From positions 1 to 64,000 of the forward strand of contig NZ_BMNB01000012.1 of assembly GCF_014646235.1 (NCBI RefSeq): a DNA stretch of 64,000 nt, read 5' to 3'. The translations under genes were made by a program, and so were the position numbers. This document shows positions 39,395 to 47,535 of the stretch, one piece after another (within the stretch, counting starts at the first letter, position 1; the number at the start of each line of letters is the position of its first letter). The notes beneath the pieces are model-generated. The model was given only the letters and a program-made list of their open reading frames with translations, was not told where the DNA came from and searched no databases. The stretch comes from Micromonospora sonchi. GTDB taxonomy: Bacteria > Actinomycetota > Actinomycetes > Mycobacteriales > Micromonosporaceae.

Positions 39395-40294
39395 TCAGGC
39401 GGCCTGCAGGGAGCGTTTGGCCAGACCGAGGGCGTAGCCGTCGATGACGGTGGTGGATGCGGTGGGGTCGGTGGCGGCACCGAGGGTGACGAACAGCGGG
39501 GTGAAGTGCTCCACGGTGGGGTGCGCGTACGGCATGCCCGGAGCCTTGGAGCGGAATCCGGCGAGCTGGTCGACGTCGCCGCGGGTCAGGGCGTCGGCGG
39601 CCCACTGGTCGAAGTCAGCCGACCAGCCGGGCACCTGGTCCAGGTTGTGCCAGTCGATGAAGGGCAGCCCGTGGGTCATGTAGCCCGACCCGATCACGAG
39701 CACCCCGCTCTCCCGCAGCGCCTTCAGCCGCTGACCCAGTGCCATCAGCCGGTCCGGGTCGTGGGTGGGCATGCTCAGCTGCAGCACCGGAATGTCGGCG
39801 TCGGGGTACATGATCTTCAGCGGCACCCAGGCGCCGTGGTCCAGCCCGCGGCCGCGGTGCTCGTGGACCTGCTCAGCATCCGGCAGCAGCCCGACGACCT
39901 GCCGGGCCAGCTCCGCAGCCGGCGGGGTGTCGTAGCGCATCCGGTAGTACATCGGGTGGAATCCGCCGAAGTCGTAGACCAGCTCGGTCGGCTGACTGCT
40001 GGTGATGCTCAACGGCGCTGACTCCCAGTGCGCGGAGACGATCACGATCGCGCGCGGCTTCGGTAGCGCCCTGGCCCAGGTGTGCAGCTGGGTCATCCAG
40101 TCGGGCATTTCAAACAGCATCGGCGCGCCGTGGCTGATGTAGAGCGCCGGCAGCGGACCGGCCGCGGGCGTCCACGGCCGGTGCGGCTCGGCGCGTTCCA
40201 TCGCGGCCGCGTGCCGTAGGTGCGCGGCGAACGGGTGTTCGGCGGGAATCCGGGCGTCGGCGGCTGCGGTGGTGGAGACGGCGGAGTTGGTCAT
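39395..40294 (-). CDS. LigB/DODA-type extradiol ring-cleavage dioxygenase family protein
   Basis: This 299-residue protein has the metal ligand motifs of the YgiD/DODA group: ALYISHGAP, VIVSAHWES, GRGLDHGAWVPL and YAHPTVEHFTPL, all in the family order, plus PVLQLSMPTHDP. Members cleave catechol-type rings such as DOPA, and many act on unknown phenols. A possible MarR-type imperfect palindrome (TAGTTGA/TCAACCA, 40341-40358) lies about 50 bases before its start and may control it. Confidence 0.9.
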   Translation of the reverse strand: MTNSAVSTTAAADARIPAEHPFAAHLRHAAAMERAEPHRPWTPAAGPLPALYISHGAPMLFEMPDWMTQLHTWARALPKPRAIVIVSAHWESAPLSITSSQPTELVYDFGGFHPMYYRMRYDTPPAAELARQVVGLLPDAEQVHEHRGRGLDHGAWVPLKIMYPDADIPVLQLSMPTHDPDRLMALGQRLKALRESGVLVIGSGYMTHGLPFIDWHNLDQVPGWSADFDQWAADALTRGDVDQLAGFRSKAPGMPYAHPTVEHFTPLFVTLGAATDPTASTTVIDGYALGLAKRSLQAA

Positions 40295-40794
40295 GGCTGC
40301 TACCTCCAGGCTGCGATGTGACTGCCGACTACTTCACGGGTAGTTGAACTCTCAACCACTACTGTACGGCGAATTAGTTGCCGCGTCAAATATCAGGTGG
40401 TCCTCCGCTGTTTGGTGAGGTGAACGATGCCGCCCGAGGTGCTGTCGACGCGGCTGCGGGCATCGCCGGCGCGCTCGTACAGCTTGATGTTGCGCACGCT
40501 GCGGTGGGGCTCGACTGATCGACGGCAGCACTGCCGGCCCGGTCCTCACCTGGGTTTGTGGCCCCTTTGCTCTGCTTCAACCTACGCAACGGTTTGCCGC
40601 CGAACCCGTTGCGTGGCTTGAAGCAGAGCAAAGGCAGTGGAGGGGGGTGAGGCGGCGCTGACCCATCGACTCCGTCAGCGCCGTGGGACCGGCGCCATCC
40701 CTCTCGACCAGCCGACGGCCTTCTGTTAGCGACAGAACTCTGCTCAGGTTCTTAATTGCTTGGGCGCGTGCTGTCGCTGACCGACGATGAGCGG
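40295..40794. other. Long intergenic region between divergent dioxygenase and GNAT genes
   Basis: This gap holds the imperfect TAGTTGA/TCAACCA palindrome near 40341-40358, a short accidental-looking ORF around 40420-40519, and the large hairpin at 40564-40634. No convincing gene was found on either strand; open frames here show poor codon bias. Confidence 0.5.
40564..40634. repeat. 29-bp inverted repeat (long hairpin, 13-base loop)
   Basis: The arms at 40564-40592 and 40606-40634 match in 26 of 29 positions: both contain CCTTTGCTCTGCTTCAA and ACGCAACGG, with a three-base mismatch between. It stands in a region of divergent promoters, where a terminator would be unexpected. It could be a small non-autonomous mobile palindrome, a regulatory RNA structure or a terminator of a lost gene. 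Confidence 0.85.
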
Positions 40795-41352
40795 GTGACC
40801 GATCCGGAGTACCCCACCGAGACCGAGCGGTTGATGCTGCGCAAGCCGGATCGACGGGACCTGCCGCGGTTGTTCGCGTTGTACACCGACCCGCAGGCGT
40901 GGAGGCCCGATCCGGTGAGCCGCCACCACACGATCGAACAGACCGAACGGATGCTCGACAACTGGTGTACCGCCTGGCACCGCGACGGGCTGGGCATGTG
41001 GGTCGCCCACCACCCGGACGGCACCTTCGTCGGCATCGGCGGCTGTTTCGTCCGCTACGACGTCGCGTGGAATCTCGGCTTCCGCATCGTGCCCCGCTTC
41101 TGGGGGCGCGGGTACGCGCAGGAGATCAGCGCGGCGGCGACGAGTGCGGCGGGACGGCTACGCGCCGACCTGCCGGTGACCGCGTACGTGCTGGAGAGCA
41201 ACGAACGGTCTCGGCGGACTGTCGAGCGGATCGGGCTCGGGCTGGTCTGGCGTGGTGCGGACGCCGGGAATCCGGACGCCTCGGCCGTACGGCTGCTCTA
41301 CAGCGACCGGCCGCTACCCGAAGAGACCGTACGCGCGTTGACCGAGCGCTGA
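40795..41352 (+). CDS. GNAT-family N-acetyltransferase (RimJ-like)
   Basis: This protein of about 185 residues has the GNAT pattern TERLMLRKPDRRDLPRLF at the start, VGIGGCFVRYD, then the acetyl-CoA loop GFRIVPRFWGRGYAQE and VLESNERSRRTVERIG. Such proteins acetylate ribosomal protein termini, amino acids or drugs. The start is uncertain: GTG 40795 gives the usual length; GTG 40768 and TTG 40756 lie upstream, none with a strong ribosome binding site. The last 55 bases overlap the convergent phosphatase gene. Confidence 0.86.
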   Translation: MTDPEYPTETERLMLRKPDRRDLPRLFALYTDPQAWRPDPVSRHHTIEQTERMLDNWCTAWHRDGLGMWVAHHPDGTFVGIGGCFVRYDVAWNLGFRIVPRFWGRGYAQEISAAATSAAGRLRADLPVTAYVLESNERSRRTVERIGLGLVWRGADAGNPDASAVRLLYSDRPLPEETVRALTER

Positions 41353-41900
41353 CGCAGCACGGGGTCCTGGAGCCGGTATTCCCACCCTTCGCGCCAGTCG
41401 AAGTCAACGGCCATGAGCTCCTCGATGGGCACGCCGTCGAGGAAATGGTCCATCGCCCAGCGGGTGGCCACATGACCGATGACCAGGATCCGGCAATTGT
41501 CCCATCGAGTCGGCAGGTCGGCGAGAAAGCGCCCGGCCCGGTGCACCGCCTGCCGCCAACTCTCGCCGCCGGGATAGGGCTGGTCGAGATAGCGCCGGCG
41601 ACCCTGGTGCAACTCGATCGCGGGGATACCGGTCAGGGCGCCGTAGTCGCACTCCCGCAGCCGCCAGTCGTGCAGGATGGGAATCCCACTGCCGGCGAAG
41701 GCGAGCTCCGCTGTCTCGACCGAACGACGCACGTCGGAGGTGAACACCGCGTCGATGCCGTCGGCGCGGCGGCGCCCGCCGAGCTGCGCCGCCAGCTCCC
41801 GCCCTCGCTCCGACAGCCGGCCCGGCGACCAACCGGTCGCAACGCCGCGCTCATTGTCCTCACTCCACGAGTGGGTCTCGAAGACGATCACGGTTGACAC
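41298..41900 (-). CDS. Histidine phosphatase family protein
   Basis: This 200-residue protein begins VIVFETHSWSEDNERGVATG, where the catalytic histidine of the family stands in ETH rather than RHG. It keeps LSERGRELAAQLG, FTSDVRRSVETAEL with an arginine for phosphate binding, the acid residue in RECDYG and the second histidine in ILVIGHVATRWAM. The missing first arginine is seen in a known branch of the superfamily, so activity is likely. Substrate unknown. Its 3' end overlaps the convergent GNAT gene by 55 bases. Confidence 0.87.
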   Translation of the reverse strand: MSTVIVFETHSWSEDNERGVATGWSPGRLSERGRELAAQLGGRRRADGIDAVFTSDVRRSVETAELAFAGSGIPILHDWRLRECDYGALTGIPAIELHQGRRRYLDQPYPGGESWRQAVHRAGRFLADLPTRWDNCRILVIGHVATRWAMDHFLDGVPIEELMAVDFDWREGWEYRLQDPVLRQRSVNARTVSSGSGRSL

Positions 41901-42012
41901 CGGAACAGGTTAGCCGAGCATCAATGCCGCCCGGACGGCTCATCGACGGCCCGGGTTTTCGCCAGTCTCAAGACGACCCACTTGACAGATTCGCCACGGC
42001 AATTCGCTGCGG

Positions 42013-42702
42013 TCATTCCCGAGCCCGCTCGAGGCCGTCGAAGAGCAGGTCGAGGGTGAACTCGAACTCGGTCTGACTGTCGCACCAGCCGAGCGTCGGG
42101 TCCTCGGCGGCGTGTGCCTCGGCGGCGACCATCGCGGTGAGGTGCGGCAGCGCCTCGGCCATCGCGGCCAGGTCCGTCTCGGCAGCCTCGACATCGGTGG
42201 CGCCGCCCGCCGCCGCCGGACGGAAGACCTCCTGGGCGAAGCCGAGCGCCAGGCTGCCGAACGCGTGCAGGGCCCGGTGGGCGATCCGGTACGAGAATCC
42301 GCCGTCGCGCAGCGTGGCGATGATCCCGTCGTAGTAGCCGTACACCCCGACGGGAATGGTGGGGCGGGAGCTGAGCAGGGCTGGTGCCCAGGGATGCCGC
42401 AGCATCACCGCCCGCGCGGCCAGGAAGCGGCCCCGCAGTCGCGTACGCCAGTCGCCGCCGGCCGCCGTCGCCTCGGCCCGGCCGACCGCCACCTCGATCT
42501 CGCCGATGACGGCCTCGACCAAGCCGTCGAGCAGGCCCTCCTTGCCGGGCAGGTGATAGTAGAGCGACATCGCCTCGACACCGAGCCCAGCGGCGAGCCG
42601 ACGCATGGTCAGCGCCGCCAGCCCTTCCGCGTCCACCAGCGCGATCGCCGCCGCCAGGGCGCGCTCACGGCTCAGCGGCTCCCGAGATTTCCTCGCTCCC
42701 AT
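42013..42702 (-). CDS. TetR/AcrR-family regulator (TetR_C_1 type)
   Basis: This 229-residue regulator has a helix-turn-helix (LTMRRLAAGLGVEAMSLYYH) and a TetR_C_1 ligand domain (MLRHPWAPALLSSRPTIPVG, AFGSLALGFAQEVF). It is divergent from the DUF4386 relic, with a symmetrical operator between them; TetR-DUF4386 pairs are common in actinomycetes, so the relic was probably its target. The regulator itself looks intact. Confidence 0.92.
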   Translation of the reverse strand: MGARKSREPLSRERALAAAIALVDAEGLAALTMRRLAAGLGVEAMSLYYHLPGKEGLLDGLVEAVIGEIEVAVGRAEATAAGGDWRTRLRGRFLAARAVMLRHPWAPALLSSRPTIPVGVYGYYDGIIATLRDGGFSYRIAHRALHAFGSLALGFAQEVFRPAAAGGATDVEAAETDLAAMAEALPHLTAMVAAEAHAAEDPTLGWCDSQTEFEFTLDLLFDGLERARE

Positions 42703-42720
42703 CGACCCCCCTCTTCCTTT

Positions 42721-42755
42721 ACCTTACGCCGTATGGTTGCCTTACTGCGTAAGGT
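42721..42755. promoter_or_regulatory. Putative TetR operator (9-bp inverted repeat)
   Basis: ACCTTACGC (42721-42729) and GCGTAAGGT (42747-42755) are perfect inverted copies 17 bases apart, in the gap between the divergent TetR gene and the DUF4386 relic. An inner CCTTAC (42740-42745) repeats part of the left arm. The place and symmetry suit the TetR dimer. Confidence 0.75.
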
Positions 42756-42822
42756 GCCTGCCGCCTTCGGCCGTCATGGCGGCGGAGCCGACCGGTGCTG
42801 ACCCGCAACCTGAGGAGCCGTC

Positions 42823-43105
42823 ATGCACCCGCTGATCCGCACCGCCCGTACGACCGGGTTGTTCTACCTCAGCCTCGCCGTCGCCGGCGGACTCGGCTTC
42901 CTGATCATCCGGCCGCGGCTCTTCGTGGCCGGTGTTCGTCGCGTACCTCGCCCCCGGCGCGGGAATCGTCGCGGACCTTCTCGTGATCCCCGCCTCCGTG
43001 GGCGAGTTCTGGATCCTCGGTTACCTGATCGTCCGGGGCGTCCGGAAGCAGGCGCTGGTCGCACCGCAGCCGGCGGTGGCCGTCTCCCCGCTCGCCGCCC
43101 GATGA
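42823..43105 (+). pseudogene. DUF4386 membrane protein with large internal deletion
   Basis: ATG 42823 (after GGAG) encodes MHPLIRTARTTGLFYLSLAV and FLIIRPRLFVA, the normal DUF4386 N-terminus. From about 42931 a different frame gives FVAYLAPGAGIVADLLVIPA and EFWILGYLIVRGVRKQAL to the stop at 43103, the normal C-terminus. The middle, roughly 120-150 residues, is gone and the junction is out of frame. The frame from 42823 runs on to 43170 as an arginine-rich nonsense tail. The gene is therefore dead. Confidence 0.75.
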
Positions 43106-43106
43106 C

Positions 43107-43907
43107 TCACCAGGCCAGCAGGAGTGCGGCGAGGGTGCCGAGCACCAGGTACGGCCCGAACGGCAGGTGACTGGACCAGGCGGCGCGCCGGGTGACCAGC
43201 AGCCCGAGCGCGACCAGGCCGGAGAGCGTCAGCGCGAGCAGCAGCCCGAGCACCGGGACGGTCCAGCCGTACCAGCCGAGCAGCGCGCCCGCACCCAGGG
43301 CGAGCTTGGCGTCGCCGATGCCGAAGCCACGCGCGCCGAGCAGCAGCGTGGTGGTGGCGAAGAAGAGGGCCAGCCCGAGCGCGGCGGCGATCGCGCGCAG
43401 CCACGGTGCCGCCCCGGCGCCGGCCAGGGCGGTCAGCCCGAGCAGCAGCCAGGTGCCGGCCGCCGCCGGCAGGGTGAGCCGGTCGGGCAGCCGGTGCACC
43501 GCGACGTCCACGAAGACCAGTGGCACGGCGAAGGCCAGCCACCAGGCCGTGGCGATCAGTTCCCCGGCGGGCGGACGGGCCAGCAGCAGCACCAGGGCGA
43601 CCGCGGCAACGGTCAACTCGGCGGTGCCCGGCGGTGCCCCGACCCGGGCAGCGCACCCGCCGCACCGCGCCCGTGGGCCGAGCGCCGGCCACGGGCGGGC
43701 CAGGCCGATCGGCGTACCGCAGGCGTCGCAGCCGCTGCGTCGAGCGGTTCCCGGCGGTACGGCGTGCCGGGCGACCGCGTACCGCAGCAGTGGGGCGAGC
43801 GCCAGCACGGCCAGCGGCCGAGGCCAGCGGAGACGGAAGCGTTCCGGTGGCGGGCCGCCGAGCGGGTTCTCGTGGCGCACCGGGCTGGCGGCCGGCGGCC
43901 GGCTCAT
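43107..43907 (-). CDS. Prepilin peptidase (A24 family, TadV/PilD type)
   Basis: This 266-residue membrane enzyme has a cysteine pair region (CDACG and CGGC, a zinc-type site), several membrane segments, and the two catalytic aspartates of the A24 family in FVDVAVHRLPDRL and GFGIGDAKLALGAG. It would cleave the leader of the Flp-like pilin and TadE proteins encoded downstream on the other strand. ATG 43907 starts the conserved part; upstream in-frame starts reach back to 44066 without family support. It is divergent from the Tad operon and serves it. Confidence 0.9.
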   Translation of the reverse strand: MSRPPAASPVRHENPLGGPPPERFRLRWPRPLAVLALAPLLRYAVARHAVPPGTARRSGCDACGTPIGLARPWPALGPRARCGGCAARVGAPPGTAELTVAAVALVLLLARPPAGELIATAWWLAFAVPLVFVDVAVHRLPDRLTLPAAAGTWLLLGLTALAGAGAAPWLRAIAAALGLALFFATTTLLLGARGFGIGDAKLALGAGALLGWYGWTVPVLGLLLALTLSGLVALGLLVTRRAAWSSHLPFGPYLVLGTLAALLLAW

Positions 43908-44502
43908 GCCGACCAACCCGAGAGAGTGAACACGGACCGTAATCTGCCCGCTTGGTTCGGGTGGCGACCCGAACGTCGGGAGACGGCTCCACCGGGGGCG
44001 GACGCGACGGCGCCGAAACGCTTCAATGCAGACGGCGGAATTCCCATCGAATGCAATTGTCGCCAAATTCGCCTCGTTATTCGGGGGGACGGATCGGGCG
44101 AGCCGCTATTTCCCGCCCTATTCCGGCCGGCCGCCGGGCACATCGCCGGGAGCCAGACCGAGCCGGGCCGCGAGCCGCACCGGCCCGACGACCGCGCGAC
44201 GCCGAGCAACCCCGACGACCTGCGGGTACCCATCCGGGACCACCACCGTTCGTAACTCACCGTGTTCGGACGAACTGCCTCTGTTGCATCGGCCGGCATC
44301 AGCCTATGCTCGCCCCTTGGATGTGATGCAACCCACGTCCATCGGCACGACCACCCAGGACAGAGCACTTGTAAGTGATCCGCAAGGGTAAATGCGGCTG
44401 CGTATTGGACAGGGCCGTCAGCGGCCCTTCCCGCGGCGCCGCCGCATGCCCCCAGACGCCGGCGACGGCGGTCGCCGGGCCGGCACCGAGGAGGGCACGA
44501 CG
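43908..44502. other. Intergenic region before the Tad operon
   Basis: These 595 bases lie between the prepilin peptidase start and the Tad operon. GC falls in the middle and no ORF with normal codon bias is found. An inverted pair GTTGCATC/GATGCAAC (about 44284 and 44324) could be an operator or a weak stem. The ribosome binding site GAGGAGGG (44488-44495) decides the start of the first Tad gene. Confidence 0.5.
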
Positions 44503-45069
44503 GTGCGAGCACGGCAGTTGAGCCGCTGGACGGCCGGCCTGGTCGCGGTGGCCGCGGTCGGCACCACCTCCGCCTGCGGCGACCCACCGGAGGTGACCGT
44601 CGGCACCGGCAAGGATCGGGTCAAGGCCATCGGCGCCGAGCGGGCCGCCGACGAACGGGCCGCGGAAGAGGCGGCCCTGGAGGCCTACGCCGGATACCTG
44701 GCCGCCTCCCGTACGGCGAGCCGGCAGAGCGACCCACAACACCCGGAACTCGACCGGTTCCTGGCCGACCCGCTGCTGACCCGGGTCCGGTTCAGCCTTC
44801 TCCAGGCCCACCGGCACGGCGCCGTCAGCGTCGGCACGCTGCGCTCCGATCCCACGGTGATCTCGGTGCACCTGGACGGGAAGCCGCCCAGCGTGGAGAT
44901 CCAGGACTGTGTGGACGCCACCGGCTACCGGATGGTCTACGTGAAGGACCGGAAGGCGGTGCCCGGCACGCGCGGCACGCGGCATCTGGCCACCGCGACC
45001 GCCACCCGCCATCCCGACGGTCGCTGGCGGATCAGCGCCGGCACGGCCCACCAGGACCAGCCGTGCTGA
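44503..45069 (+). CDS. Predicted lipoprotein, first gene of the Tad operon
   Basis: This 188-residue protein has a signal peptide and lipobox (VAAVGTTSACGDPP), a helical stretch rich in alanine and glutamate (about 45-65), and a C-terminal NTF2-like-looking domain ending RWRISAGTAHQD. GTG 44503 follows GAGGAGGG by 7 bases; an upstream start at 44392 would hide the signal peptide. The function in pilus assembly is unknown. Its stop overlaps the next gene. Confidence 0.85.
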   Translation: MRARQLSRWTAGLVAVAAVGTTSACGDPPEVTVGTGKDRVKAIGAERAADERAAEEAALEAYAGYLAASRTASRQSDPQHPELDRFLADPLLTRVRFSLLQAHRHGAVSVGTLRSDPTVISVHLDGKPPSVEIQDCVDATGYRMVYVKDRKAVPGTRGTRHLATATATRHPDGRWRISAGTAHQDQPC

Positions 45070-46073
45070 CCCCGGCCACGACCCGGGTCGGCCGGACCGC
45101 CGGCCAGATCGACACCCGCGACACCGCTGACCGTCCTCGCGGCGCAGGCCGCCGATGGCTGATCGGTGGCCGGCAAGCCCTGCTCGCTGCCGGCCTGGCC
45201 CTGCTGTTGGCGACCGGACCGGCGGTGCCGGCGACCGCGGCCGGCCCCGGCGCCGGCTGCCCGCCCGCCCAACCGAACTGCGACGTCTGGGACGACGACC
45301 CGGGCACACCAGGCGGCGGCAACAACGGCGGAGGCGGCAACGGCGGGGGCGGCAACGGCGGCGGGGGCGGGGGCGTCTGTCAGTGGGAGGGGCGGACCAT
45401 TCCCTGCTACGACGAGGCCCTCGGCTGGTTCAACAGCGGCGAAGGCTGCTACTACAAGATCGCCGAGTCGCCACCGGAGGAGCCTCCCCCGGGCTATCAG
45501 TACTACACGCGTAGCTGTTACGGCGGCGCGATCAGCGATGTGAGCCTTCGGCTGCTGGCCGAACCGCCACCGGGCTTCGGCGCCCCGCCGGACCCGGAGG
45601 AACTGGCCCGCCGGGCCTTCGCCTCGATCACCCTGCTCGCGCCCCGGGCATCGGTCGCACCGCGCAAGCGCATCGGCCCCGGGCTGGTCGGCCTGCCGGT
45701 GTGGATGTGGGCCGAGCGAGGTCGCAACCAGTTCGGCCCGCTCGAAGCCTCCGCGACGGACCGGGGCCTGACCGTCACCATCGAAGCCAAGGTCGAGAAG
45801 GTCGTCTGGGACATGGGCAACGGGATCGAGGTCACCTGCACCGGGCCCGGCACCGCGTACGACACGAAGGGCCCACGCGCCGGTCGGCGCTCACCCGACT
45901 GCGGCTACCACAGCGGCTACCCGAAGGCCGGGGCGTACCAGGTCCGGGCAACCGCGTACTGGACCGTCGAGTGGCGCAGCAGCAGCGGCCAGGCCGGCAA
46001 CATTCCTGGCGTCACCCGCATCACCAACCCGGTCGACATCCAGATCAACGAACTTCAGGTGGTGACCCGATGA
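45063..46073 (+). CDS. Secreted protein with glycine-rich linker, Tad operon
   Basis: This 336-residue protein has a long N-terminal leader (arginine-rich, then ALLAAGLALLLATGPAVPA), six cysteines, an extended poly-Gly/Asn linker (about 80-105) and a C-terminal beta-rich domain (VWDMGNGIEVTC, GAYQVRATAYWTVEW). It resembles extracellular proteins found in actinomycete Tad loci. No enzyme motif is visible; it may be a surface or pilus-associated protein. GTG 45063 overlaps the lipoprotein stop. Confidence 0.8.
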   Translation: MLTPATTRVGRTAGQIDTRDTADRPRGAGRRWLIGGRQALLAAGLALLLATGPAVPATAAGPGAGCPPAQPNCDVWDDDPGTPGGGNNGGGGNGGGGNGGGGGGVCQWEGRTIPCYDEALGWFNSGEGCYYKIAESPPEEPPPGYQYYTRSCYGGAISDVSLRLLAEPPPGFGAPPDPEELARRAFASITLLAPRASVAPRKRIGPGLVGLPVWMWAERGRNQFGPLEASATDRGLTVTIEAKVEKVVWDMGNGIEVTCTGPGTAYDTKGPRAGRRSPDCGYHSGYPKAGAYQVRATAYWTVEWRSSSGQAGNIPGVTRITNPVDIQINELQVVTR

Positions 46074-46732
46074 GCGTGGCGACCCGCGACGGAACCTCTC
46101 CGGTGGACGCACCGGTCGCCCCACCCCGGGTGGTCCGGCAGCGCCGGGTGCGGCCTGGCCTGCTCGGCCTGGCCGTGCTGCTGATCGCGCTCGGCGGGCT
46201 GGGCTCGGCGTTCGCGGTCACCTCGGTCCGGGCGACCGGCAGCTACCTGGCGGTGGCCCGGACGATCGAGGTCGGCAGCGTGCTCAGCGCCGACGACCTG
46301 GTGTCGGTGCAGGTGGCCGGCGGGCAGGGGCTCGACCCGGTGCCGGCCGGCCAACTCGCCGACGTGGTCGGCATGCGGGCCGCCGTCTCGCTCACCCCGG
46401 GAACGTTGCTGACCATGGCGCAGCTCACCGACGAACCGCTGCTCGGCCCCGGGCAGCAACAGCTCGCGCTCGGCCTGCGCGCGGCCCAGGTGCCCGCCCC
46501 GAAGCTCCGCCCCGGCGACGAGGTCCTGCTGGTGAGCACCCCGCGCGACGACAGCAGCAGCGGCTCGTCCGGCGGCGCCACCCGGTTCACCGCCACCGTC
46601 ACCGACGCCGTCAGCACCGAAGGCCGCGACGAGGTGGTGGTCTACCTGGCCCTCGCTGTCCGGGACGTACCGGCCGTGGTGGCGCTGGCCGCCCAGGACC
46701 GGATCGCCCTCGTGCTGACCCGGGCAGCCTGA
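46070..46732 (+). CDS. cpaB: CpaB/RcpC-like SAF-domain pilus assembly protein
   Basis: This 220-residue protein has one N-terminal membrane anchor (about 29-50) followed by a SAF domain (VARTIEVGSVLSADDLVSVQ, AVSLTPGTLLTMAQLTD) like CpaB/RcpC of Tad systems. CpaB acts at the outer side of the membrane during pilus assembly. ATG 46070 overlaps the preceding stop (ATGA), and 2 bases separate it from the ATPase gene. Confidence 0.88.
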   Translation: MSVATRDGTSPVDAPVAPPRVVRQRRVRPGLLGLAVLLIALGGLGSAFAVTSVRATGSYLAVARTIEVGSVLSADDLVSVQVAGGQGLDPVPAGQLADVVGMRAAVSLTPGTLLTMAQLTDEPLLGPGQQQLALGLRAAQVPAPKLRPGDEVLLVSTPRDDSSSGSSGGATRFTATVTDAVSTEGRDEVVVYLALAVRDVPAVVALAAQDRIALVLTRAA

Positions 46733-46734
46733 GC

Positions 46735-47535
46735 ATGGCGCTCATCGCGTTGGTCTCGGCCAAGGGCTCGCCGGGGGTCACCACCACCGCACTGGCCTGC
46801 ACGTTGAGCTGGCACCGGCGACTGATCCTCGCCGAGTGCGACCCGGCCGGCGGCTCGGTGCTCGCCGGCTACCTCGGCGGTGCGCTGGACGGGCGGCGCG
46901 GCATCGGCGAACTGGCCGTCGGCGAGCTGCGCGACGGCAACCTGGAGACGGCGTTCTGGTCACAGCTGGTCGACCTGGACGCGCCACACCGTGAACGCCT
47001 GCTGCTGCCCGGGGTCATCGATCCCGCGCAGACGGGCAGCGTCGTCCCGCTCTGGCAACGCTTCGCCGACTTCTTCACCGGGCTCGATCAGGGCAACCCG
47101 CCGTACGACGTGCTGGTCGACTGCGGCCGGTTGCACGCGGTCGGTGCGCCGTGGCCGCTGCTGCGCGCCGCGTCGGTGGTGCTGGTGGTGGCCCGGGCAC
47201 AGCTGCCGGACCTGTCCAGCGCCCGCGCCACGATCCACGCCATCGGTCGGGACTTCGCCGAGCACCGGGTGCCGCCGGGGACGCTGCGGCTGCTCCTGGT
47301 CGGCGGCGGGCACGGCAAGGGCGAGATCGGCAAGGCGCTCGGGCTGCCGGTGATCGCCCGGCTGCCACACGATCCGCGTACCGCCGAGGTGTTGAGCCTG
47401 GGCGGCACCGTTCGCACCGGACGGCCGTTGCTGCGCGCGGCCCGCGGGCTGGAGGTGCCGGTCGGCGCCCTGTTGGAGCACCGGCGGGCGCGGTTGGCGT
47501 GGCCGGTCTCCCAGGGGGTGCCGGATGCGGTTTGA
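46735..47535 (+). CDS. cpaE: CpaE/TadZ-like ATPase (ParA/MinD fold)
   Basis: This 266-residue protein has a ParA/MinD-type fold with the deviant Walker A SAKGSPGVTTTAL, where the usual glycine-lysine-threonine step (GKTT) is GVTT, an acidic switch in CDPAGGSVL and a hydrophobic Walker B-like VLVDCG. TadZ/CpaE proteins position the Tad machine at a pole and often have weak or lost ATPase motifs. It overlaps the CpaF gene start by 11 bases. Confidence 0.86.
   Translation: MALIALVSAKGSPGVTTTALACTLSWHRRLILAECDPAGGSVLAGYLGGALDGRRGIGELAVGELRDGNLETAFWSQLVDLDAPHRERLLLPGVIDPAQTGSVVPLWQRFADFFTGLDQGNPPYDVLVDCGRLHAVGAPWPLLRAASVVLVVARAQLPDLSSARATIHAIGRDFAEHRVPPGTLRLLLVGGGHGKGEIGKALGLPVIARLPHDPRTAEVLSLGGTVRTGRPLLRAARGLEVPVGALLEHRRARLAWPVSQGVPDAV

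Noticed and set aside
40427..40621. Small ORF in the dioxygenase-GNAT gap
   Set aside because: It runs into the long hairpin and shows no similarity or translation signal.
45310..45380. Short GGC/GGN repeats, possible CRISPR or satellite
   Set aside because: These encode the poly-glycine/asparagine linker of the secreted Tad protein; there are no regular spacers. No CRISPR array was found elsewhere.
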